From Ziziphus jujuba (Eukaryota; Streptophyta; Magnoliopsida; Rosales; Rhamnaceae), in the NCBI RefSeq assembly GCF_031755915.1, contig NC_083386.1, positions 14,592,501-14,656,500 on the forward strand: a stretch of DNA of 64,000 nt, given 5' to 3'. Below are positions 48,550 through 60,476 of this stretch, piece by piece. The notes beneath the pieces were generated by a model. That model worked only from the letters and a program-made list of their open reading frames with translations, had not been told where the DNA came from and made no database searches. The position numbers were made by a program, and so were the translations under genes. Every line of letters begins with the position of its first letter. Position 1 is the stretch's first letter.

Positions 48550-50690
48550 TTAAATATAATATAATATAGTATAGGAGAAGACATTAGTGGAAAATGCTCT
48601 GAGATGGGGAACGGGGCGGCGGCTGTGGCTGCATCCTGTGCCTTTGCCAATTCTAAACTTAATATACAAGTGATACTAATTTCATTCTTTCTTGATTCTA
48701 CCAAATGGGAGTAATCCTCATTTCATTTCTTGTATCACATAAAGGTATCACTCTACTCCCAAACTAATGGACAATGATCATTTTTCATTTTTATTGAAAT
48801 GATAGTTTTCAAGGTTTTTTTTTTTGGAATTATAGATTCCAAGTTAAATGAATAGGTAAAATAAATTTTACCCATCTGAAATTTGATATATTTGACATTT
48901 CACCATTTGATTAAAAATTTTAAAACATTACCACCTATACCATTGTTTTGCTGTCAGTTTAGTACAATTCTAAATGGCTGTAAAAAGAGGGCTAATGGAA
49001 TGGACAAACGTCATGCACTTAATGCGATCCAAATCAAGCGCATTTGATGGAAGAAAAGGGTCTGGTTTCCACGTCTGAGAAGCAAATAATAATTATAATT
49101 GATTTCTTTGCTCTCTCTCTCTCCCTCTCTCTCTATACTCAATTTCTCTCTATGCTCTGCATTTCAATCTCCATGATCTCCTCCTTAGGTCTCTATCTTA
49201 AGCTTAGTTTTGATGGAGCCCAGAATGTTTTGGAGGCAATCAATTTTTTGAGAGATCAGTTGAGGAAAAATTGGCGATGAAGGAGTTGCAGGTCGAAGAT
49301 AGGAATCTACCAGAAAGATGGGTAGCACTGCCGAAAGGGTGGAGAAAAGTGAATATTTTGTAATCCGTGGTCTCACCCGTTAAGCTTTTATATTCTTTCA
49401 TACGTAAATAGATAAATTCAAATATATTCGTTAAATTATTATATAATCCGTTATCCAATCCGTTAATTTATTAAAAATATGTATAAATTTAAAAATTTAA
49501 ATTTAATTTAGTTTTTAAATAATAAAATAATATTTTTTTAAAAAATTATAAAAAAAACTTGTTTTTTTATAGATTTTTTAAATATTAAACTAAAAAAGAA
49601 TAAATTATTACATTCTTAACAATAAATTAAATAATTTTAATATTGTAAGACTTGTATAATTACAAAAATATAATTCTTCAATGGGTCTGATGGGTTTATT
49701 GTATATTATCATATTTCACCCATTAAAGTCTGTTAATTTATTGAATTTTATTGAGTGATACTAATACTGTCCTGACACGATATCTTCAATCCAAATCCGT
49801 AAATTATCGTATAATTTCATATTATGTTATCGTATCGTATAAAATTTTACCATGTCTATAATAAATGCTATAATGTTAATGACTAATAACAACATTTCAA
49901 TTTTTATACTTCCTTATAATAAAACATAATCAAATAGTAAAAGACTAACTTAAGTGCTTATTAATTTTTATAAAAAAAAAATGCTTATAAGTGCTTATTT
50001 GTTAACATTTATGATTTTTGTTTTCTATTTTTTTATTTTTAAATAAATTTAAGTTTACACGAATAATAATCACTATTACGATAGATTTTATAACCACAAA
50101 AAGAAAAACATTTACTGAAATAAACTTATTTTATAAACATTTTGAATTGATTTTCAATTTTATAAAAACTTTCTAAAAGTTTACCTTTTTATAAGTTTTA
50201 GCTTTTAGAAAAAGTAATCCTCATGCAATAACGAGATTTTAATAATTTATTGATTTAACATCTTCACATGGACCATCATATTTTAATGTATGTCTGTCTG
50301 AGAGTGATTTTGAAAATGCCAAAATCATTTGAAAGTTGATAATAAAGCATTTCATATAATGTTTAGTTAAAAAATACAACATTACTTTAGAGCAACTTTT
50401 GTTATTGAAAAATTACCTATTTAACGATTTTAGAAAAAAATCAATTAACTGATTTTTGAAAAATCATTTGAAATAAATTCTAAAATTAACTTCTAAACGC
50501 ACACACAAAACAGATCAGCTTGATTTAGTAAGTAGATGATGTAATACAAGGAAAAGTAAAATAAAACAAGAATTATTTTTTAATAATCTATGTGGAAAAA
50601 ATAAATGAAAGGGTAAAGTTCTTTTTGTTATTTTGACAAGTATAAATTGATGAGAATCTGTTTGTACTCGCACAACTGATTGCCTGTTCG
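48550..50690. other. AT-rich intergenic DNA with a dispersed repeat
   Basis: No gene is seen. A CT tract with a short leader-like stretch at about 49109-49200 precedes a 78-residue ORF (49044-49280) without recognisable domains. Confidence 0.5.
49365..49860 (-). repeat. dispersed repeat, copy 2 (inverted)
   Basis: It is the reverse complement of the 43195-43760 repeat: ATCCGTTAATTTATTAAAAA, TGACACGATATCTTCAATCC and AAATTATCGTATAATTTC correspond in reverse order. The solo LTR lies between the two copies. Confidence 0.5.
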
Positions 50691-50694
50691 GATG

Positions 50695-51790
50695 CTGATC
50701 CTATACAGTTGAAAATCAAGTTAATCACTAGAGTACAAGCCAAAAGATTTAAAGACAACTTGGTTGGCTTTATACAAGGAGTTATCAATTCTCAAAAGGG
50801 CTTGTCAATACCCGAATATTCAAAGTCTGTTTTAAACATTCAAGTGGTGGAGGCCGATATGGCCTGGATAGCTGTTTTAGTGTATTTATGGACTTTGGGC
50901 AGTAAGAAATAGGTTCAACACTTCTTGAACTCAATTGATATCACTAAAAGGTTATGGAAACAAGTCAAGGCAGAAGCAAAAGCAACTAAAGAGGCCATTT
51001 GTGCATGGAAGAGATTTTTTGCTGAATTTTTTGTATTTGCCGCTAGCTTTACTATATTTTGGTGATTAAGCATTTCTTCTTTGTTCAAATCAAGGTCAAA
51101 ATATGGGATTTATTATTTACCCTATTTGGCATCCTACGTGACATAAGGAAGATGATTTCGAGCCGTTACAAGTTGAAAATTAGTCAAAGATAGCTTAGTT
51201 GTCAAACTAATCAACAAGTTTTCTAATTTGAATTTGACTTTTTGTTTTAGAAAATTATATTTTATTTTGGTTTTTATTTGTTTATTTGCTGGATAAATCA
51301 GTTTAGAAAAATTAGAATTTTATTATTTTGATTGTAAATTAATTAATTTCTAATTCAAAATAAAAGAATTAATTAATATAATTTAGTTTAGGAAAGGAAG
51401 GTGACAATCGGCCAAGCTTGGTTTCCTATTTTCTATGGTCGGTTTTGACTATTCTTTTAGGATTTTATTCTATTCTTTCAAAGCCTATTTAAAGATTTAT
51501 TTTCAATAAGAAATCAGTTTACATATTATACAGAAAATTATTTGTGAGAAATAATTTTCTTTGTTCTCTTCGAACACCTAAAACATCATTAGAGAGTGAG
51601 TATTTTAGTTTGATTTATCAATAGGAAATCCATTACTTATTATGGTATCTTCGATATACCAAGGTTTCTAGTTACATGTTGATTACGGATTGAGGTGACC
51701 ATAAAAACTTGAACTTAATTTTTCGATCTGGGCTAATATAATATTAGTTTAGGTGTGAGTTGACATAAGTTCGTATCATAAATTTTATAA
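50695..51790 (+). mobile_element. gypsy-like retroelement fragment with LTR-like tail
   Basis: A 67-residue frame (50709-50912) includes RVQAKRFKDNLVGFIQGVI. This resembles the RAKRF/IKxALxxLV motif at the C-terminal end of many plant gypsy polyproteins. The following DNA has no coding frame. It includes a CCTATTTAAAG TATA-like element near 51484 and a T-rich tail, as in an LTR. No matching second LTR or target duplication was found. Confidence 0.35.
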
Positions 51791-52770
51791 GTAAATTTCA
51801 AAATAATCCCTTTGAATTTCTTTTTTCAAATATAGCTCCTCATTTGCAAAAATTACAATGTAGACCTCTTACATTTTACTTTTAGTTCCTGAACTAAATC
51901 CATAGTTGTCTTCGATTATTGAACTTTTTTTTTTTTCATTTTTTGGAATTATTGTACTTAAATTTAAGTTTTTGGTGTACTTTGAGGTATGCAGTGATGT
52001 GTATGAACGTTGTGAAATTTTTTGATTTTATAACTTCATTGTTTTCTTATTATAGTACTGACAATAAAATTATAAAAATTTTTAAAGAACAAGTACAGCA
52101 AAACCTAAAAATTAGGAATAAAAAATGTTACAAATGCAATTATGGACATGGTAGACTTATAGAACTATTAACGCTTTTATTTTTGTTTGAATGTAGCTTC
52201 TTTATGTTAGTCGATTTGTCATTAAAAGGTTTTTACCAAAAAAGTTGTAGTTGACAATAAACCCAAAATATTTTAAAAAATATGACTTTTGAAAACTCTT
52301 TATTATTAATGAAACAGTCATTTAATAAAACTCGAATGTTGTAAAATAAAATAATATAAAACTCACATGTAAGCATAGTTAAACCGAAATATATAATAGA
52401 ATAATAATAAATAAAATAAATAAACTTTTTATTTAAAATCTTATTAAATAAAGATAAATTTGTCAAATTTTATACACTGCCAGCTATTTTTACATAGTTA
52501 AACCCAAATATATAATAAATCAAACTATAATTTTTTTTTTAAAAACAAAATATAAAAGACTAATTTCGATAAAAATTGAAACATTGGGAAAATTGGAGGG
52601 TAAAAAATTAAAAATTAACTTATACCCTAAAATTAAAAAAAAAAAAAAATTAACAGAGAATGAAGGACAAAAAAAGGGGACCAAAAAACGTCATCGTCTT
52701 GATCAACAAAAATTCCCAAGCAACGAGGTTTACAAAGGGTGGAAAAGAAAGCCGACATAGTTTGAGCTGC
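51791..52770. other. AT-rich spacer upstream of the GTE gene
   Basis: No gene is seen. Short ORFs at 51919-52254 and 52233-52466 are rich in Phe, Leu and Ile and lack domains. Confidence 0.55.
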
Positions 52771-52779
52771 TTTTAAGCT

Positions 52780-52860
52780 TCCACACTCTCAAGCTGACCA
52801 AAACCCAATTTCTGCTCCTTCGTCTTCGTTGCAATTCTGCCTTCACTTCGTCCCGGTGCC
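52780..52860 (+). other. possible 5'-UTR exon of the GTE gene
   Basis: A pyrimidine-rich, less AT-rich stretch with CTTCGTCTTCG precedes a candidate donor, CCCG before GTGCC at about 52855. The first coding exon begins directly at the next good acceptor (53776). It is assigned by composition and position only. Confidence 0.35.
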
Positions 52861-53776
52861 AATATCTCTGTCTCTGTTTCTCTCTATGATTTTTTCCATG
52901 TCTCAGCTCATAATACTTGCAAGCCTCTATATGTATATATATATATATATATAATTTATTTGTAAATTATATCTATAGGTGCGTTTGTGTGTATGTATGT
53001 ATGTATGCCACTGTCTCCTACTGATTGCTCTGCAGCAACAAAGAATAGAAGATTTCAGTCTCCAATGCTTTCCCCAGAAAATCATATAAATGCTTGTTTT
53101 TCTTTTTCCTTTTTTAGCTTCTAATCGTTAACTTTTGAACGTTTAAGAATAAATTAACATATTGTCTCCTCAGTGTAATGCTGCTATTTTTGTTTTTTTT
53201 TGGGGGGCTACATAATGTCCGATAAAATTTTGTTTTTTGTATGCTTGTTTTGTTATTGTTATTGTTTTTCTTTTAATCCGGAGAAAGTTTTTGAGAATTA
53301 TCTATGTATGAGGTTTAGGGGGCATGAATTTGGCAATTATATCAGCTTACCAAACTGTATGTGCGGGAAAAGTAGAGGTTTGCTTTCATGTTTTGATGAA
53401 TCGTATACGTACAGGCAGATGCTTAGAAAATTATGAATTGCTTGTGGTTAATAAGACTGTTAATTTTAGTTGACATTTTATTGAAAATTTGTTTTATTGT
53501 TCTTGTTCTACAGAGCTTGTTTGTTGGGGATTATGGAGAATTTTCAATCTTTTAGTCTCGTGGGATATATAAAATAGAAGTTGGCGACTTGGGAGTGAGT
53601 TTTTTTTTTTTTTTTTTTTTTTTTTGGAGTTTTCATTTGTTCTTAGTATCTGTAGAATATTCTCTCTCACGCTTGCACACAGACACATGACCTTGTTTGC
53701 TTGTGAGCTTTTGGAACAAGGAGTTAATTGAATGATGGCAAAATGATATCGCATTCTTACAGTGCTTTTTTGACAG

Positions 53777-56700
53777 ATGGATCAAATGGATGCATTGGTT
53801 TTTGATGTTGAAAATATTGGAACAGTAAGTAATTATAGTAATGGGGAAGAAGTGGAGGGTTTTAAACGTCAAGTTGATGATATTTTCCTAAAGGTTAATA
53901 AGGTAAGAATATATGGCATTGAATTATAAATAAATAGCACCATCCATGTTTTGCCATCTCTTTTTTGGGTTTTTAATTTTCAAGTATACCATATTTAAGA
54001 GTTTGTCAGTTGAACTTTGTCTTACATGTTTTATGCACATTAACGGTATTGCTTTGAGAGTCCTGGAAAATGGAATTGCAGTGAAATATTTATCTAACTT
54101 GGACCTGCTCAGATAAAGTTTCATACTACTGATTATAGCAAGCTAGTTATCCTTTTTGCATCATGCAAGTGCTTGCACTTGCTTTTTTGATTCCATCCCT
54201 TTATTTTCAATGTCGTAAATTAATTGAGTTGTTAGACTGAAGAATTCTTGTTGGTAAGTAAGATAGTTTACTAAAGGAGTGATATGCAATGAATGAGTTA
54301 CATAATGTCGAGCTTTTAGGTGTGGTTGCTTCTTCGATGATATTTGCTGAGTCTATCTTAAAATACTGTTGTATACAGTTGACCATAAGCATAGCTGTTT
54401 TTCTATGTTATTTCCTGTTTGACTCTGTCAAGGTCCAACATTTATAAGTGTATGAATAGTATTGTTTTTCACTTGCAGCTTGAGCAAAGAGTGACTGAGA
54501 TAGAACAGTTCTACCTAACCACAAATAAAACGCAGCCAAAGGCATCTAAAAGCACCATTACTGTCAAGGATAAAGATAAAGATAAACATATCCCAAGTAT
54601 TAAGAAGCAGCAGCAAGATGCAACTCGTAGGGAAGCGGTTGCTGCAAAGAGAATGCAAGAGCTTATGCGTCAATTTGGCACAATATTGCGTCAGGCAATT
54701 ATCTCATTAACATTGAATCACTATGTGATTATATAGATTTGTGTTTGTCATTCCATCTTTTAATCTTACAATGAAGTAATCATTTTTCTTTTTGACATAG
54801 GGTATGGGTTAGCAGCCATCCTTGTGAGTAACAAGTTACACTTGTGCGGATCTTGTTTCCACTGTCTAGAACATGTAATTAATTGGAGCTCAAATAGTTA
54901 AAGTCAATTGAAACCTTCTTAGCCTTTTCAGTAGTTTTCTTTGAGATACCATTCACATAAATCAACTTCTCTTTTCCTCTCAAAACTGCAAAAGAGAATT
55001 AATAATTGGATAGTCACATCTATGGTCCATAAATCGCATTTATATGAAAAATGTAAAAACTATGTCTCAGTTTTCTTATTTGATATGTGCTTATTATGCA
55101 TTATTGTATCTCAGTTTCCTTGTTTTCCTTCAATTTTGCTAGAACTCTATTGTATTATAAGTATTACCTAGAAATTAAATCTATACATGAAGTGCAAGCT
55201 TTCATGTTACAAAAAGGTAGTATACAATAAGTTAAATTTCTTATGTATGTCTAAGTTAATTTTCTGATGTATGTCTATCTCCTCTGGTGCTCAGTTAACT
55301 CAACACAAGTGGGCATGGCCCTTTATGCAGCCAGTAGATGTTGAAGGTCTTGGTTTACATGACTACTATGAGGTAAAGTGCATGGCTATTTCAAAATGCC
55401 AAACCCCAATTGATGCAATTGTTCACTAATGTGATAATGTATGTAATAGATGCTTATACTAGTGATTCAAATATATATTTTTCCAGTTTAATGAATTTTT
55501 TCATTTCATCAACTTGTGAACTATTGATATACACCTGCCTACACATGGATATATAAATTCATTTATGTGTGGTTGTGCACTTGTGCATGTTATCTAGTGT
55601 ATGTTAACATAATATTCACATTCATGTCTATCTATTTGCATATGGAGGAATTTTTGGAATTAAGTCGGTCATAATCAAGTCTAAAATTCCATGCTTTCAT
55701 GTGGATGAAGTCACTGGTGTTCTGGAGCATAAATACATTGCAAGAATTTGAATGTTGACTTGATAGTTGGTCACTAATGGCTCTTGGTTTGGTGTTGTGG
55801 GCTGGCCATGGGAGATTTCTTTTTAAGGGTCAGGATTTGAATTTGCTGCCCATATATTACAAGCCCAAATGATACCATCCACTCATAAAGCAATGGTATC
55901 TGAACTTTTCTATTGTCTGGACATGACAAAAGGGATCATACAATTCATTACACATTTTTTCTTTTAACTCAAATTTTCGTCGTGGGTCACATTGAGATAT
56001 GTAAGCCATGTTCTGCAATTCCTTTAAATAATAATGTTATGATTTTATGGGATAACTCTCCCATGTACTTTGGTTATGTTATTAGAAAGTATGTCTCTTA
56101 ACTTCTGCCTGCTTGTAGCCACCTCTGTATAAGATTCCTTCTGTATAGGCCCTTTATTAATCTGCTTTAGGTCACATAATAGGTTATTGACAAGCCTATG
56201 GATTTCAGTACGATTAAAAATCAAATGGAGGCAAAGGATGGTACTGGATACAAAGATGTTCGACAGATATGTGCAGATGTGAGGCTGATTTTCAAAAATG
56301 CAATGAAGTATAATGATGAGAGAAGTAATGTTCATGAAATGGCAAAAACTTTGTTGGCAAAATTTGAGGAGAAGTGGCTGCAACTTCTGCCTAAAGTTGC
56401 CGAAGAGGTAAATTTGCACTTTTAAACTGACATGATATGATATTTTTATTGGGCTAACAATTATCAAGGGTTTGTTTCTATATGGTCCAGGGTATTTCTT
56501 TTAGTGGTACATACATGTTGAAGTATCATTTATGACTTCTATTATTATTTGACATCCATTGTTGCACTACACTTTCAGGAAGAAAGAAGGAAAGCAGAGG
56601 AAACAGAGGCACAGTTGAATATGCAGCTTGCTCAAGAGGCTGTCCATGCCAAATTGACTAGAGATATAAGTAATGAGGTGGGCTTAAATTGTCCTTTAAT

Positions 56701-58388
56701 GAGCGTATTTAAAATTGACAATGGTCCACTTGAAGTAATCTTTTATATTTTTTTCAAGCATCTAGAAAATGTTTTTCCTATGGCCTTGCCTTGTTTCAAT
56801 ATAAATAAGTCTTTACCTTTTAATGAGAGTATGAAAGTGGGTGTTGTTTAATATATTGATGTGTACTCTTTTCAGCTGTATGAGGTTGATATGCATTTGG
56901 AAGATCTACGAGAAATGGTTGTTCAAAAGTGCAGGTTTGTTCTGTTATATCAGTAAAAAATGAAGGTCCACAGTGGATCTATTGTTAATGGTCTGTTCGT
57001 GTGCTGCCCTTGTGTCTGTTTATATGCAAGTCTTTTGCTTGAGTCGTTCATCACAGGAAGAAATTTTATTACCAAAAAGGAAATAATGCATCAATATGTA
57101 GAAGCCCAAAATCAATCACATTTCAGCACATAATGCAAGACAACTAGGCTAAAGCACTTGAGATATTTGCTATGAATTTCGGGTATTGGAGAACATGGTA
57201 ACTGCTTCCCACTTCTGATAGATCCCCCTATTGCAAAGGCTATTACTAACGTTTAGAAAAAGAGCAATCGTTCTCCCCTACTGTAATTATCATTCCTCCA
57301 TCATTCTTATTTACTTTTCAAAGGCTCGGTATCAGAAAATTTTGTATGTCACAGATTTGTCTTTGTTTCATGGAAAACATGAATAATTTGCTGAACGTAT
57401 GCCAAAATACATGTCATATTCATCCTAATCAACCTAGCTTTGATTGGCTGGATTGGTTTTGGACTAGGGCAAGAGTGTGGCTAAAATTACCTTGCCTCTG
57501 AAGCAGGGTTGGGATGGGTTAGGTGGGGTTGTGGCAAGACAAATTCATCTTTTCCCTGTTTCCAACCCCTCTTTTTGCTCCCTTCATGATTTAAGTATTA
57601 GAATTTATATTATGTTGGCACTATTAGTAGGTCTGAGTTTCTTATTACTTACAATAGCATGTAGTTTTAACAGAACTTGAAACATTTTCCTTGAAAAGAT
57701 ATACATATATATATATGTATGTATGTATATATGTATAGATAGATAGATAGATAGATAGATAGAGGGTACGTCATTTGTGAATATGCATGTTTGTCGGTTA
57801 ACATAATTGAATATGCTAATAAATTCCCTATTATTGAATATCCGCAACGACAAAGATCTAACTTTAAGAACATCATTCTAGAAAAATGTCAACTGAGGAG
57901 AAAAGAAAGCTTGGTGCAGCACTTACCAGGTTATCCCCTGAAGATCTCAGCAAGGCTTTGGAAATTGTTGCTCAAAGTAATCCAGGCTTCCAAGCAACTG
58001 GTGAAGAGGTGGACCTAGACATTGATGCTCAGGTCATTTGCATTTTACTCTTTAAAGTCTTTTCCATTTATACTTCCGTCATTTTCTAGGTATTAAATGT
58101 TTGGTGATTAAATTTCTAATTAGGCATATTCTATTCCTTTTGCAGAGTGAATCTACCTTGTGGAGGTTAAAGATTTTCGTAAAAGATGCCCTTGAAGTTC
58201 AGGGCAAGAGTTTGGCAAGTGATGGTGGCAACAACAGTAACACAAAACCTATTAGCAACAACAACAACAATGACCCATCCAATAACAACCACACCAACAA
58301 TAACAACAGCAACAACAAGAGGAAAAGAGAGATTGGTGATGCTATTGCCAAAACTGTCAAGAAAAAAGGTAAAAAACCCACGTCTTGA
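53777..58388 (+). CDS. GTE6-like: GTE-type BET protein (bromodomain plus NET domain)
   Basis: This is a nuclear chromatin reader expected to bind acetylated histone tails and help control transcription. Coding exons: 53777-53902, 54479-54694, 55295-55372, 56183-56407, 56579-56677, 56876-56934, 57882-58032, 58146-58388. They join in frame to 398 residues, close to the plant GTE1/GTE6 size. The bromodomain is at about residues 100-210, with WPF at 122-124, VIDKPMDFSTI at 141-151 and the acetyl-lysine-binding Asn184 in YND. A Glu/Ala-rich coiled coil follows. The NET domain is at about 266-336 (MSTEEKRKLGAAL; RLSPEDLSKALEIV). The tail has an Asn tract and basic KRKR and KKKGKK clusters likely used for nuclear import. 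The start ATG lies directly after an acceptor, so a 5'-UTR intron is likely. All introns are GT-AG except intron 2. Confidence 0.92.
54695..55294 (+). other. GC-AG intron 2 of the GTE gene
   Basis: The exon ends CGTCAG at 54694 and the intron starts GCAATT. The acceptor is GGTGCTCAG at 55294. No GT nearby keeps the frame, whereas using GC joins ILRQ to LTQHKWAWPF, the expected bromodomain start. Confidence 0.85.
57735..57764. repeat. (GATA)n microsatellite in GTE intron 6
   Basis: About seven GATA units follow a TA/TG-rich tract within the intron at 56935-57881. Confidence 0.9.
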
Positions 58389-59640
58389 TCATTTCGTGCT
58401 GTGGAGGAGAGTAGTTAGATTGTTGGCATTTCATGTGAAGCTTTTTGCCAATGACTCATGGGGACGAATTTTGAGAATCATAAAGTGGACCTGTCAAGTT
58501 TCTGTGCATCGAAAAAGGCAGAGCATGGATCTCTTTTCTACATCTTCAAATGCTTCTGTTAAGTCACCGTGCTTGAGAGTCATTTTATTTTATTTACCAT
58601 CCTGTCTTTTGGTAGATCTAATGTGTAGTATAGGACTTGTTCCCAAATGGCTCCATGTAACATTTTATAGCTTGACCTTGATGTTAAAAGTTAATTAATA
58701 TAAATTAGTTCTTGCTGTAGTACTTCATCTTAATGATTGTTATCTGCAATTAAGGCTATTACTTTGATCTTTGCTCTAATAAATAGAAAATCTCCACTAC
58801 AGTTGTAATTTTGTTTTACTATTATAATATGTTTTCTAATGTCCAAAAAAGAAATCCTATATTTTCATTTATGCAGGGTAGATCAGAGTAATAACAGGTG
58901 TAGATAAATCATTTTTTTTTTTTTTCAGATGGACCACACCACATCTAGCATTTTTCATCAAAGAAATATACGTAAAGAAAAAAAAAAGAAAAAAAAAACT
59001 GTTCATGGAGAAGAAACTGTCATAAATAAATAGTTCTTGAAAGCAAGATATAGAATTGGAAAAAGAAAATTAAAAGTTGTTGGTTTCTAAAATATATTGG
59101 TTTGGGATAACATTGTGGTCAATGTTGTTTTATCTCCAAACTAAAAGTAAGTTTTGCGTTGGATGGTGCCTCTTTATCTAGGATCCATTTTGTATTGTAA
59201 AATTGTAATTAGGGTTTAATAGGTCATAGAGGAAGCTTCAATGTTATTAATTGGACCTTAGATTGAAAAATCTCAATTTTGAGGGTTAAGGATTTCAAAA
59301 AATTTTAGAAAGTTTGATTTTGACATTGGAAACTAGGATTTTGAGGTTGTGAGGACAAATTAGACCTTATGTATGCACATTTAATTTTATTTTTATCAAT
59401 TTATGGTGTCTAGTCAGTCAATTTTAGAAATATTTTAAGCATCATGGTAGATATTGGAGGCAATCCGACTGCGAATGAGGATTGAGTGATGATCTGTGTG
59501 TGAATTTTTCTTTTCATAAATATTTTGTGTATGTTTAATTTATGATTTCTTAGTTTTGAAGTTTTATGAAAATTTTGATAAATTATGATCATAGGGACAG
59601 AAAGAGACTCCTTCCTATACGAGTAGTGAAGAATGTTAGA
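58389..59640 (+). other. 3' flank of the GTE gene and spacer
   Basis: About 300 bp after the stop probably forms the 3' UTR. The rest is AT-rich with A and T runs. A 170-residue ORF at 58186-58698 is an out-of-frame reading of the last exon and flank. Confidence 0.55.
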
Positions 59641-59867
59641 GAACTGTGGTTGGTTGTTGACCAACAGAAAGAATGGGAGAAAGAAAGATGCACCTTAACG
59701 TTCTAAAAGGAAATTATTTGCTTGGATGGCTCTAAGAATTCGCCGATAGGGAACGTTTTGGCGCGTTCCTTCCAACCTTATTTGATTCAGGTACGAGTGC
59801 ACAGTGTGTTCAATCAAAGGCCGCCCTACCAGAGAATGTAGAAGGCCTCGAATTTCTCCTTAGTGGG

Positions 59868-60476
59868 CTAGAATGGAATTTGGCCAAAATCCATCCTCCA
59901 CCAATGTAGCTTCGACAGCGCGTTCCACCCTAACTTGGGCATCTGTAATAGATACCCATCGCTATAGGTCATTAGGGTTCCCCAGGTCCAGACGTAGAAA
60001 TCGACTATACTTCTAGAGTCATCCCAGATAAAAGGCAGGTCCAATTGTGGGATAACAACTGGTTGTGGTACTAGTTGAGGTACCGGCTCCGCCTCAGGGG
60101 GAAGCATCTGTTCAGGAAGAATTGGACTTGGCGGGGAGAAGGCGTTTAATCCCCTGCACAAGGAGATCTTAGAACCTTGAAAACCCATACTCATGGTAAA
60201 GTTACAATGTATTATTATAAATAAATAAAGTAAAGGGACAAGAAACTTATATTTCTTTTCTTCAAACTCTTGAGTTTCAAACCTTTCTGTCTGTGAAAAG
60301 ACTATCGTAAAAAAGACTAAGAATATGAAAGATAAGTATTGGTATGGGCCGTTGTCAAAAAATCGACTGATTTCTGGGAGGGATTCAAAAGGAACTTGGA
60401 CTAGAGTAAGTTCCATAAAAAAGTATCCAGATGGAAGAATGGAAAAATTCTCAAGTGGGCTGTTGGACGAAAACAC
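59868..60476 (-). CDS. unidentified ORF in mitochondrial-like DNA
   Basis: This is the longest open frame in the mitochondrial-like segment, at 202 residues. It has one or two hydrophobic helices (YQYLSFIFLVFFTIVFS; FLVPLLYLFIIIHC) followed by a proline-rich stretch, PPEAEPVPQLVPQPVV, and an aromatic C-terminal part. I do not recognise the protein. Plant mitochondrial genomes contain many such chimeric ORFs; expression from a nuclear copy is unlikely. Confidence 0.25.
   Translation of the reverse strand: MFSSNSPLENFSILPSGYFFMELTLVQVPFESLPEISRFFDNGPYQYLSFIFLVFFTIVFSQTERFETQEFEEKKYKFLVPLLYLFIIIHCNFTMSMGFQGSKISLCRGLNAFSPPSPILPEQMLPPEAEPVPQLVPQPVVIPQLDLPFIWDDSRSIVDFYVWTWGTLMTYSDGYLLQMPKLGWNALSKLHWWRMDFGQIPF

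Noticed and set aside
58186..58698. 170-residue plus ORF over the end of the GTE gene
   Set aside because: It is an alternative frame of the last exon, with a threonine run from the Asn tract, continuing into the 3' flank.
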